A model generated the notes under the pieces. The model worked only from the letters and a program-made list of their open reading frames with translations, was not told the DNA's origin and made no database searches. Positions 1-6,740 of a DNA stretch of 12,781 nucleotides are shown one piece after another. This DNA is from Actinomycetota bacterium. GTDB taxonomy: Bacteria; Actinomycetota; Acidimicrobiia; Acidimicrobiales; Ilumatobacteraceae. Every line of letters starts with the position of its first letter. Position 1 is the stretch's first letter. The position numbers and the translations under genes are program-made. The stretch covers positions 1 through 12,781 of the forward strand of contig JAPKZT010000133.1 of the NCBI GenBank assembly GCA_026393655.1, given 5' to 3'.

Positions 1-1
1 G

Positions 2-763
2 AAGTTTTATATTTCGGGTGCTGGTGATCCGCGTTGCAAAATAATGATTTGCATGTTGCAGACCAGCCCAGACGGTCCGCCGCATGGGCGTCACTCGCAA
101 ATCTTGGTGCCAATGGATACACCTGGAGTTGAAATTCTTGGCGCGATGCATGTATTCGGCGAAGACGACGCGCCACATGGACACATGCATTTGCGGTTCA
201 CCGATGTGCGTGTGCCGAAGTCAAACATGTTGTTGGGTATCGGTCGTGGTTTTGAAATCTCTCAAGTACGCCTTGGACCTGGTCGAATTCATCATTGCAT
301 GCGATCAATTGGTGCAGCCGAACGCGCGCTCGAATTAATGGTGCGTCGCGGGCTCAGTCGCGAAGCATTTGGCAAACCGATCGCTCGTCTCGGCAAAAAT
401 ACTGAGATCATTGGCAAAGCGAGAATTGAAATTGAAGCGATGCGTTTAATGGTGCTGCGTGCCGCACGCGCGATGGACACGATGGGCAATGCCGAAGCAC
501 GAGTTTGGGTTAGCGCAGTTAAGGCAATGGTTCCAGAGCGTGTTTGCAAAATCATTGACGAAGCGATGCAAGTTTTTGGTGCAACTGGTATTTCTCAATG
601 GACACCGCTAGCCAGAATGTACGCAGGTCAACGCACCTTGCGTCTCGCTGACGGCCCAGATGAAGTGCATTGGCAAGTAGTTGGTCGCGCTGAAATTTCG
701 CGCTACGAACCCGATAGTTTAGGTAAAAATATAAATTCAGCACGAACAACAGGGGAAAAATAA
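2..763 (+). CDS. Acyl-CoA dehydrogenase, ACAD10/11-like (5' partial)
   Basis: This is the C-terminal 253 residues of a FAD-dependent acyl-CoA dehydrogenase; the frame is already open at base 2, so the gene starts outside the window. Family members are about 400 residues, so roughly 150 N-terminal residues are missing. The first visible residues (SGAGDPRCK) are the mid-domain beta region typical of the ACAD10/ACAD11 group. The C-terminal helical domain follows, with GRGFEISQVRLGPGR, then SREAFGKPI, FGATGIS and LRLADGPDEVH, the last being the ACAD11-type FAD/substrate motif. Such enzymes introduce the alpha-beta double bond into acyl-CoAs in the cytoplasm and pass electrons to ETF. The stop codon (761-763) shares one base with the start of the next gene (TAATG), so the two are probably one transcript with coupled translation. 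The chain-length substrate cannot be read from the sequence. Confidence 0.93.
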   Translation, partial: KFYISGAGDPRCKIMICMLQTSPDGPPHGRHSQILVPMDTPGVEILGAMHVFGEDDAPHGHMHLRFTDVRVPKSNMLLGIGRGFEISQVRLGPGRIHHCMRSIGAAERALELMVRRGLSREAFGKPIARLGKNTEIIGKARIEIEAMRLMVLRAARAMDTMGNAEARVWVSAVKAMVPERVCKIIDEAMQVFGATGISQWTPLARMYAGQRTLRLADGPDEVHWQVVGRAEISRYEPDSLGKNINSARTTGEK

Positions 764-765
764 TG
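751..765 (+). promoter_or_regulatory. Shine-Dalgarno and TAATG stop/start overlap
   Basis: AGGGG at 751-755 lies seven bases before the ATG at 763. The upstream stop TAA (761-763) shares its last A with that ATG. This fixes the start of the Fe-ADH gene and indicates translational coupling to the acyl-CoA dehydrogenase. Confidence 0.75.
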
Positions 766-1980
766 GATCCAGCAGTAAGCACTTTCGGTCTCGAGCCGAT
801 GTCGAGCACAGTTTCTGGCCCAAATGTCGCCGTGACGCTCGCACAATATGTAACGCCGCTTGGTTCTCGTGCGTTCATCATTACTGATGCCGGGATCACT
901 GCAACAGGAATCGTCACGCCGATCACTAATGCGTTGACGACTGCTGGCATGAAATGGCAAGTGTTTGATCAAGTTTCACCAAACCCAACAGACATCAATG
1001 TTGCTGCCGGAGTGGCAGCGATAAATAAGTTCGGTCTTGACGGCACAGTTGTCGTCTTGATTGGTGGCGGTTCAGTAATGGACTGCGGAAAATACATCGC
1101 GCTTGCCGCACCCAACGGTGTTGATCATGTTGGTTTGGCTTTCGCTCCAGATTTAGATGCAAATGATCGAATTGATTTTTCGACGCTTGCGCCAAAAGCC
1201 AGTGCATCAAAGCCCGGTCTGCCAACAATTGCGATACCGACAACTTCGGGTACTGCATCAGAAACAAATGGTGGCGGTTTAATCACCGACACGATTACGA
1301 ACCCTGCGAATCATCGCAAACTTACATTTAGTAACCCGACAGTTCGCCCACGCACAATTTTGCTCGACCCGACACTGACTGTTGGCATGCCAGCAAAAGG
1401 TACGGCCGCTTGCGGAATGGATGTCTTAACTCACGCAATTGAGTCGTACACATCGGTGCAGTCAAACCCGTATGCAGATGCATTGGCGTTGCATGCGATT
1501 CGTTTAGTTGCAAAATATTTGCCGACTGCAGTTACTAACGGCGCCGATCTTGAAGCCCGTGCTCAGATGCAACTCGCATCGCATTTGGCTGGCCGATCAT
1601 TTTCAAGTGGACCGTTACTCGGTCTTGTGCACGCAACTGGTCACCCAATTTCAGGGCAGTTGCATCAAGCACACGGACAAACTTTGGCGACGATGTTGCC
1701 ACACGTGATGCGCTTCAATCGCGACGCACAAGGTATCGCCGAGCGATATGCAAATGTGGGTCAAGCATTAGGCAGCGAACTCGATCCAGAAGCAGCGATT
1801 GCAGCAGTTGAAAAACTTTCAAAAACAGTTGGCACCAATCGCAAGCTCAGCGAACTTGGTGCAACAAGCGACAGCATCGCAGCGCTTACGCAAGATGCCT
1901 TGCGTGATTTGATTATTTTAAATACACCGCGTTACCCAACACGTGGTGAAGTTCACGAACTTTACGCAACTGCGTTGTAA
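763..1980 (+). CDS. Iron-containing (group III) alcohol dehydrogenase family protein
   Basis: This 405-residue protein has the full length and architecture of the Fe-ADH family (FucO, 4-hydroxybutyrate dehydrogenase, maleylacetate reductase). The N-terminal nucleotide-binding half carries GGGSVMDCGK at 101-110. The helical C-terminal half holds the metal ligands: Asp220 and His224 in GMDVLTH, and His290 and His304 in VHATGHP and HQAHG. The spacing of 14 between the two distal histidines is the same as in FucO, and His294 matches the second, catalytic histidine. It should therefore be an active NAD(P)-dependent, divalent-metal alcohol/ketone oxidoreductase. The start ATG (763-765) overlaps the previous stop and has AGGGG at 751-755, seven bases upstream. 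Its operon partner is an acyl-CoA dehydrogenase, and an SSADH-like gene lies 1.7 kb downstream, which makes a hydroxy-acid such as 4-hydroxybutyrate a reasonable but unproven substrate. Confidence 0.93.
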   Translation: MDPAVSTFGLEPMSSTVSGPNVAVTLAQYVTPLGSRAFIITDAGITATGIVTPITNALTTAGMKWQVFDQVSPNPTDINVAAGVAAINKFGLDGTVVVLIGGGSVMDCGKYIALAAPNGVDHVGLAFAPDLDANDRIDFSTLAPKASASKPGLPTIAIPTTSGTASETNGGGLITDTITNPANHRKLTFSNPTVRPRTILLDPTLTVGMPAKGTAACGMDVLTHAIESYTSVQSNPYADALALHAIRLVAKYLPTAVTNGADLEARAQMQLASHLAGRSFSSGPLLGLVHATGHPISGQLHQAHGQTLATMLPHVMRFNRDAQGIAERYANVGQALGSELDPEAAIAAVEKLSKTVGTNRKLSELGATSDSIAALTQDALRDLIILNTPRYPTRGEVHELYATAL

Positions 1981-1986
1981 AACTTT

Positions 1987-2463
1987 TTAGTTTTTTAGCG
2001 AATCAGCAGTCAGCGGCTTTAACGCAACCCAAGATTGTTTTAAGCCAGGATGAAGGTTGAGAGTTTCAACTTCATCAATTGATGACCATTTTGTTTCTGT
2101 TGATTCTGGGTTGGCGATATGAGCGCCAGCATCACTCATTGTGTGGGCGATAACCGTGTCGTAACTCCATGGGCCATGGTTGTCTGAGAAAATGTGCTTG
2201 ATAGTCAACGCAGATTCTTCAATTCCCATTTCTTCGTGAGCCTCACGCAGTGCTGCAGTTACCGAATCTTCATGTGAATCTTTTGCGCCGCCAGGGAGTG
2301 CCCATGTTCCGCCACCGTGGGTCCACTCGGCTCGAAGTTGTAACAGCACTTGCGGTTGTGGCGTGTCGCGACGCACAAGTAATAAGCCAGCGGCGCCAAA
2401 CCGACCCCAATGGCGAAAGCCACAATCACAATCAACCCAACCGTCACCGTCGCGTAATCCCAT
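1987..2463 (-). CDS. Nudix hydrolase (MutT-type, intact Nudix box)
   Basis: This is a 158-residue Nudix hydrolase. The Nudix box at residues 59-81 matches the consensus completely: Gly59, Glu65, Arg73-Glu74, Glu77-Glu78, Gly80, then Ile81. It should hydrolyse a nucleoside diphosphate-X substrate with Mg2+. The N-terminal segment (CDCGFRHWGRFGAAG) is typical of actinobacterial Nudix proteins and argues for starting at the ATG at 2461-2463. An in-frame ATG at 2533-2535 would add 24 residues that do not look like the family and would overlap the upstream MFS gene. With the chosen start the gap to the MFS stop is 14 bp, so the two genes are probably co-transcribed. No good ribosome binding site is visible. 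It converges on the Fe-ADH gene, with only 6 bp between the stop codons. The substrate is unknown. Confidence 0.9.
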   Translation of the reverse strand: MGLRDGDGWVDCDCGFRHWGRFGAAGLLLVRRDTPQPQVLLQLRAEWTHGGGTWALPGGAKDSHEDSVTAALREAHEEMGIEESALTIKHIFSDNHGPWSYDTVIAHTMSDAGAHIANPESTETKWSSIDEVETLNLHPGLKQSWVALKPLTADSLKN

Positions 2464-2477
2464 AGCTGATAACAATA

Positions 2478-3671
2478 TTACGAAACGATGTCTAACGCGA
2501 CTGCCGATTTTGGTACGACATTTCGTACCGACCAATGACTTCCTGCCAAGATTCGCGCAACTGCAATTAACGCGAGCATGATTGCGCCGGTGCCGATAAA
2601 TGTTGCTGCGCGACCGAAGTGATCGTAGGCGAGACCCGCAAAACTTGCGGCGACCCCGCCGGCCAAAGTTTCCATGCCACCAAGTAGACCTTGTGCGCCG
2701 GCCTGTCGTTCGAGTGGTGCGCTAGTACCGACTGCGACGCCCGCGCCGGTTACGAAAAAACCATCGTTGGTTGAGTGAAAGAAAAATACCACCATCATCA
2801 GTGCTGGTGTCGGCATGAGACCATATCCGGTCATGAAAAGTGCACCGAGAATCATCCCGAAACTTCCTGCACGGTAAGGCCCAATGCGCTGTACGAATTT
2901 TCCGCCGAACGGGCCGAGCAAAATCAAGGGCAGAACGAATACCGAAACGCCGACGTTTGCCATCCATTGTGCTGCCTTGAGGTCATCCATCATTAGCACC
3001 CACAGTGAATCGAAAACCCCGATCATGAAGAACAGTGCGACGCCGATCAAGATGCCCGAGGCGATGGCACGATTCTTTAGCAAATCAATTGCGAATCGTT
3101 CTGTAGGTTGGTGCTCTTTTGCCGTCTCGGGCACTTTGATGCGACTAATTACGAGTATGAACAAAGAAATTGTCGCCGCGAGAAATATAAATGGGCCAGG
3201 AATACCAAAAGGCACTGTCAGTACAACAGAGAAAACTGGACCAGCAGCAAAACCAGCAACTTCAAACGAAAGAATCCGACCAAGGTTGCGACCAAAATTT
3301 TCTGGGTCAGCAACGATGATCACGCGACGCAACGCTGGCAAGGCAGCGCCGGCACCGAACCCCATGATGATTCGCGAAATTAAAAGCACTTTAAATGTTT
3401 CGCCAAACGCCATACCGATGCAGCCGATCACTTCGAGACCTAGACCCAACATAATTAATTGCCGAGCCCGACCACGATCGGCAAGTGGGGCGATACTCAC
3501 TTGTCCGATGAAAGAAGTGAAGAAGCCCACGCCAACTATTAAGCCAAGCGCCGACTCGGTGATGCCAAAACTATTGCGATAGTCGTCAAGCATCGTGAAC
3601 ATAACGCCATAAAGGCACGAGGAAACGCCGATTGTTATCAGCAGCGCCATCACAATTCGCTGTTTACTCAC
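2478..3671 (-). CDS. MFS transporter (12-TM, probable exporter)
   Basis: This 397-residue protein is almost entirely hydrophobic segments, with the two six-helix halves of a major facilitator permease. The TM2-TM3 loop at about 58-70 carries a motif-A-like sequence (PLADRGRAR). A charged cytoplasmic linker at about 178-200 (PETAKEHQPTERF) separates the halves. It is likely a proton-coupled efflux or metabolite transporter in the cytoplasmic membrane; the substrate cannot be deduced. The start is GTG at 3669-3671, which gives a short basic N-terminus (MSKQR) before the first helix. A later ATG at 3648-3650 would cut into the region just before that helix. It heads a two-gene unit with the Nudix hydrolase and is divergent from the aldehyde dehydrogenase, with 53 bp between the starts. 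Confidence 0.92.
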   Translation of the reverse strand: MSKQRIVMALLITIGVSSCLYGVMFTMLDDYRNSFGITESALGLIVGVGFFTSFIGQVSIAPLADRGRARQLIMLGLGLEVIGCIGMAFGETFKVLLISRIIMGFGAGAALPALRRVIIVADPENFGRNLGRILSFEVAGFAAGPVFSVVLTVPFGIPGPFIFLAATISLFILVISRIKVPETAKEHQPTERFAIDLLKNRAIASGILIGVALFFMIGVFDSLWVLMMDDLKAAQWMANVGVSVFVLPLILLGPFGGKFVQRIGPYRAGSFGMILGALFMTGYGLMPTPALMMVVFFFHSTNDGFFVTGAGVAVGTSAPLERQAGAQGLLGGMETLAGGVAASFAGLAYDHFGRAATFIGTGAIMLALIAVARILAGSHWSVRNVVPKSAVALDIVS

Positions 3672-3677
3672 TTGATT

Positions 3678-3683
3678 ATTCTA
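3678..3683 (-). promoter_or_regulatory. Candidate -10 box of the MFS gene (leaderless)
   Basis: TAGAAT on the minus strand is followed by exactly six bases (AATCAA) and then the GTG start. This spacing puts the transcription start on or beside the start codon. No Shine-Dalgarno or clear -35 box is visible. This is a prediction from motif and spacing only. Confidence 0.45.
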
Positions 3684-3710
3684 CCGTTTCAAAATGTCGC
3701 GCTAGTTGCG

Positions 3711-3716
3711 TAAGAC
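3711..3716 (+). promoter_or_regulatory. Weak candidate -10 box of the aldehyde dehydrogenase gene
   Basis: TAAGAC stands eight bases before the ATG at 3725, with a loose -35-like TTCAAA at 3688-3693 (17-bp spacer). The last base of the -10 is C instead of T, so the match is poor. No Shine-Dalgarno precedes the ATG, which would fit leaderless transcription. Confidence 0.25.
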
Positions 3717-3724
3717 TGAACACT

Positions 3725-5179
3725 ATGCAAAACAGCGAACAAAAACTCAGCACGACACAACCACTTGATTCATTGATCGGTGGCAAGTGGATTAGTAATG
3801 CAAAAAAAATAGATGTAACTAACCCAGTTGATGGTTCAACATTGGCGCAGGTCTCAACTGCGAGTATTGACGATTGTTTGGCTGCTGTTGATGCGGCGCA
3901 AAATGCATTTGCATCATGGAAGGCGACTGCGCCGCGTGCACGCGCTGAAATATTGCGCAAAAGTTTTGAAATTATGATCGCCGAACAAGAATCGCTAGCG
4001 CGGTTGATCACACTTGAGAACGGCAAAGTTTTGAGTGATGCTCGTGCCGAAGTTGCATATGCCGCAGAGTTCTTTCGCTGGTTTAGCGAAGAAGCAGTGC
4101 GCATTGACGGCGATTATCGACGCGCGCCGAGTGGTGCCAACTGGTTGATGGTTTCGCGGCAACCTGTTGGTGTTGCGCTGCTGGCAACCCCATGGAACTT
4201 TCCGGCGGCAATGGCTACTCGCAAAATTGGTCCGGCGTTGGCGGCAGGATGCACGGTTGTTTTGAAACCTGCCAGCGAGACGCCTTTAACTGCGCTTGCA
4301 ATCGCCGAAATCATGCAACGCGCCGGCGTACCCGATGGCGTCGTCAATGTTGTGGTACCGAGCCCTTCAGGTCCGGCGGTTAGTGCAATGTTGAAATCAG
4401 ATCGCGTGCGCAAACTCTCGTTTACTGGCTCTACACAAGTTGGTGCGTTGCTTCTTGCCCAAGCTGCAGAAAAAATTATCAACTGCACCATGGAACTTGG
4501 TGGTAACGCGCCATTTATTGTTTTCGAAGATGCTGATCTTGCGGCCGCAATCGACGGTGCAATGTTGGCCAAGATGCGCAATGGCGGCGCAGCCTGCACG
4601 GCCGCTAACCGATTCTTTGTGCACGAAAAAATTTACGACGCATTCGCCGACGGCTTGACAGCGCGGATGAACGCTCTCGTTTTGGGAGATGGGCTTGATG
4701 CTAAAACAACCGTTGGTCCATTAGTTTCAAAGTCACAGCAACAACAAGTAGCGAAGTTAGTTGAACAGGCAAAAAGTTTTGGCGCAAAAGTCGCGTGCGG
4801 TGGCAACGCATCAACCGACGGATCTTTCGGTTACTTTCCAACAGTGCTCACAGATGTTTCGTTCGACGCACCTATTTTGCAGACAGAAATTTTTGGACCA
4901 GTTGCGCCGCTAGTGCGATTCAAAGACAGCGACGATATTTTGGCGCACGCCAACAACGTCGAGCACGGACTTGTTTCTTATGTTTACACGCGCGATTTGG
5001 GTCGGGGCATGCGAGTTGCTGAGTCGCTTGAGTCTGGAATGGTCGGCTTGAATCGCGGGCTAGTTTCAGACCCGGCGGCACCATTTGGTGGCGTCAAGCA
5101 ATCTGGCCTTGGTCGCGAAGGTGCGCACGATGGATTATTGGCTTTTCTGGAAACCAAATACGTTGCGGGAAACTGGTAA
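3725..5179 (+). CDS. gabD: NAD(P)-dependent aldehyde dehydrogenase, succinate-semialdehyde dehydrogenase type
   Basis: This is a full-length 484-residue ALDH superfamily enzyme. The catalytic set is complete: Asn158 in ATPWNFP, Lys181 in LKPA, the SFTGST nucleotide loop at 232-237, Glu257 in MELGGNAPF, nucleophile Cys291 in NGGAACTAANR, and Glu388 in EIFGP. The MELGGNAPFIVFEDAD stretch and the C-terminal PFGGVKQSGLGREG closely resemble GabD. The most likely reaction is therefore succinate semialdehyde to succinate in the cytoplasm, as the last step of GABA or 4-hydroxybutyrate breakdown. Other semialdehydes remain possible. The start ATG at 3725 gives the usual ALDH N-terminus (LIGGKWIS at 17-24). 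An in-frame ATG at 3632 would add 31 unrelated residues and run across the divergent MFS start. Confidence 0.9.
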   Translation: MQNSEQKLSTTQPLDSLIGGKWISNAKKIDVTNPVDGSTLAQVSTASIDDCLAAVDAAQNAFASWKATAPRARAEILRKSFEIMIAEQESLARLITLENGKVLSDARAEVAYAAEFFRWFSEEAVRIDGDYRRAPSGANWLMVSRQPVGVALLATPWNFPAAMATRKIGPALAAGCTVVLKPASETPLTALAIAEIMQRAGVPDGVVNVVVPSPSGPAVSAMLKSDRVRKLSFTGSTQVGALLLAQAAEKIINCTMELGGNAPFIVFEDADLAAAIDGAMLAKMRNGGAACTAANRFFVHEKIYDAFADGLTARMNALVLGDGLDAKTTVGPLVSKSQQQQVAKLVEQAKSFGAKVACGGNASTDGSFGYFPTVLTDVSFDAPILQTEIFGPVAPLVRFKDSDDILAHANNVEHGLVSYVYTRDLGRGMRVAESLESGMVGLNRGLVSDPAAPFGGVKQSGLGREGAHDGLLAFLETKYVAGNW

Positions 5180-5280
5180 CGGTCTATTTTCTCGCAGTGT
5201 ATTTAGTGCGATGCTTAGACCCCACCAGATGAAATGATGCCACTGATTGAGCACAAAATCTGAAACAATGTTCATTTACG

Positions 5281-5295
5281 AGGAGAAATGCTTTG
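5281..5295 (+). promoter_or_regulatory. Shine-Dalgarno selecting a TTG start
   Basis: AGGAG at 5281-5285 is followed by seven bases and the TTG at 5293, which is ideal spacing. An out-of-frame ATG at 5288 sits only two bases after the motif and opens a 20-codon frame that stops at 5350. The TTG in the long conserved frame is therefore the genuine start. Confidence 0.75.
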
Positions 5296-5829
5296 GGCGA
5301 AATTACCGATACGCGAACGAATTGGCTTGATCCCAATCAACTCGAACTAGTTCGCGGTCAAGTTCCACTCGTATATATAGATGCGATACCCGTGCGGGTT
5401 AATGAACTCGGCGTCGTTACTCATGTCGGCATGCTGTTGCGTCAAGCCCCTGACGGGTCAATTTCGCGAACAGTGGTTTCGGGTCGCGTGCTACTCAATG
5501 AGCGAATTCGCGAAGCACTACTACGTCACCTCGAAAAAGATCTGGGTTCAATGGCTTTGCCTAATATTCCGCTCAATCCGGCGCCGTTTACGATCGTCGA
5601 ATATTTTACTGACCCAGAAATAAGCGGCTTTCATGATCCACGACATCACGCGGTGAGTTTGGCTTTTGTTGTGCCGGTTTCGGGCGATTGTCAACCGTCG
5701 CAGCAAGCGCTTGATCTTGGTTGGTATACGCCTGAGCAAGCAACCAGCGACCAGATGAAACTTGAAATGACAAGTGGCCACGACCGGTTGATACGACTCG
5801 CGTTGGCATCGGTTGGAGTGTTGCCTTAG
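5293..5829 (+). CDS. Nudix-fold DUF4916-like protein with degenerate Nudix box
   Basis: This 178-residue protein resembles the actinobacterial DUF4916/Nudix-like family in motifs such as VPLVYIDAIPVR at 24-35, SGRVLLNERIREALL at 63-77, FHDPRHHAVSLAFVVPV at 113-129 and a C-terminal ALDLGWYTPEQA. The position of the Nudix box is clear (Gly64, Glu70, Arg78, Gly85). However, the RE-x-x-EE core reads R78-H79-L80-E81-K82-D83, so the usual metal-binding glutamates are changed to His, Lys and Asp. Classical Nudix hydrolysis is therefore doubtful; a binding role or different chemistry is possible. Translation starts at TTG 5293, supported by a strong AGGAG. The next gene starts 41 bp downstream on the same strand and encodes a degenerate DNA glycosylase-like protein. 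The family name is from memory of its motifs. Confidence 0.85.
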   Translation: MGEITDTRTNWLDPNQLELVRGQVPLVYIDAIPVRVNELGVVTHVGMLLRQAPDGSISRTVVSGRVLLNERIREALLRHLEKDLGSMALPNIPLNPAPFTIVEYFTDPEISGFHDPRHHAVSLAFVVPVSGDCQPSQQALDLGWYTPEQATSDQMKLEMTSGHDRLIRLALASVGVLP

Positions 5830-5858
5830 TAATACAAACTTGGCGCACGTTTATCACT

Positions 5859-5864
5859 TACTAT
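5859..5864 (+). promoter_or_regulatory. Candidate -10 box of the Nei-like gene (leaderless)
   Basis: TACTAT is followed by six bases (TTGAAC) and the ATG at 5871, which is the spacing expected for a leaderless mRNA. No Shine-Dalgarno precedes this ATG. This supports ATG 5871 over the in-frame TTG at 5865. Confidence 0.45.
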
Positions 5865-5870
5865 TTGAAC

Positions 5871-6740
5871 ATGCGAGTTAAGTCAATGCAACATAATGCT
5901 TCTGCATTACGAACAGCGTTGATGGGACAAAAGATGTCGAGTTTTGAAACTAGCGAATCACTAATTGTTTCTCCGAAGATTGGCAGAACGATTGAAGAAT
6001 TGCGAGTTGAAAATCGGAGTATTGAAATTATCTGGGATGACGGACTCGCGCTCAAAACTGAAATGAAGATTCGTGGTTCTTGGCGTATTTTTCACGATGG
6101 AGAAAAATGGAGCAAAACAAAAAAATCGGCTCAAGTAATTATTGGCGTCGATGAATTGTCTGTGGTTTGTTTTGGTGCACGCGAGATCGAGTCATATCAC
6201 GACTTTGATCTCCGTCGCCATCCGATGCTCGGTCGACTCGGCCCTGAACTTGCCGACCCTCGTGTTGATCTAAATGATTGTGTAGATCGCTTAATGAATT
6301 ACGAGAACCCTGATGAAACAATTGCCGATGTGTTGCTTGATCAACGGGTGATGCGTGGCATCGGCAATGTTCATCGTTGTGAGTTACTGTGGGCATGCGA
6401 ATTACATCCATGGGCGAAAGTTAGTGCGCTCAGTGTTGACGAATGTTTAGAACTAGTCTCGCTTGCTGCGGGAGTCTTACGTGGCAACTCACGGCTTGCA
6501 TCAACAGAACTAGCGGTTTACGGCAAGCATGGCAAAATTTGTAGTCGTTGCAGCGGACAAGTCCGGGTTACTCACCATGGTGAAGCAAACAGAGTGCTCT
6601 ACTGGTGTGTTGATTGTCAAGTGCGACACACAGACGTAACTTCACAGGGCTACGTAATAAAACACGACGCACCACTGGGTGTTCACCCAGCAGAACATCT
6701 TTATCTTTCTGAGTTAGCGAGGGCTAGAAAATCAGTTTGA
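5871..6740 (+). CDS. Fpg/Nei-family H2TH zinc-finger protein lacking the catalytic N-terminus
   Basis: This 289-residue protein has the length and layout of Nei2-type DNA glycosylases (N-terminal beta-sandwich, H2TH helices, C-terminal zinc finger). The H2TH region at about 152-180 (DVLLDQRVMRGIGNVHR) keeps the DNA-contacting Asn166. The zinc finger keeps all four cysteines (Cys224, Cys227, Cys246, Cys249) and Arg241 in the hairpin. The N-terminal half aligns through ALRTALMGQKM and GLALKTEMKIRGSWRI. However, the family's MPEGD start is replaced by residues reading NMRVK, so the catalytic Pro and Glu are absent. The RGK lysine region reads ENRSIE, and HTH in the sheet is KTE. No PEGD sequence exists in any upstream frame, so a missed start is unlikely. 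It probably binds DNA without classical glycosylase/lyase activity. Its 3' end overlaps the convergent permease gene by 9 bp. Confidence 0.9.
   Translation: MRVKSMQHNASALRTALMGQKMSSFETSESLIVSPKIGRTIEELRVENRSIEIIWDDGLALKTEMKIRGSWRIFHDGEKWSKTKKSAQVIIGVDELSVVCFGAREIESYHDFDLRRHPMLGRLGPELADPRVDLNDCVDRLMNYENPDETIADVLLDQRVMRGIGNVHRCELLWACELHPWAKVSALSVDECLELVSLAAGVLRGNSRLASTELAVYGKHGKICSRCSGQVRVTHHGEANRVLYWCVDCQVRHTDVTSQGYVIKHDAPLGVHPAEHLYLSELARARKSV

Noticed and set aside
1981..1998. T-rich stretch between the convergent Fe-ADH and Nudix genes as a terminator
   Set aside because: It can form only a weak AAAAC/GTTTT stem with no GC pairs to speak of, and part of it is Nudix coding sequence.
2884..3582. 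Long plus-strand open frame (232 codons) opposite the MFS gene
   Set aside because: The product is Pro/Ser/Arg/Ile-rich with no recognisable motif and is the antisense shadow of membrane-helix codons.
3632..3724. Upstream ATG extending the aldehyde dehydrogenase by 31 residues
   Set aside because: The extra residues do not resemble an ALDH N-terminus and the stretch overlaps the start of the divergent MFS gene.
5181..5221. Inverted repeat GGTCTA/TAGACC after the aldehyde dehydrogenase stop as a terminator
   Set aside because: The arms are six bases with a 29-base loop and no T run follows, so it does not look like an intrinsic terminator.
5865..5870. TTG at 5865 as start of the Nei-like gene
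   Set aside because: It adds only two residues, has no Shine-Dalgarno, and lies between the TACTAT box and the ATG at the leaderless spacing. It would not restore a PEGD start either.
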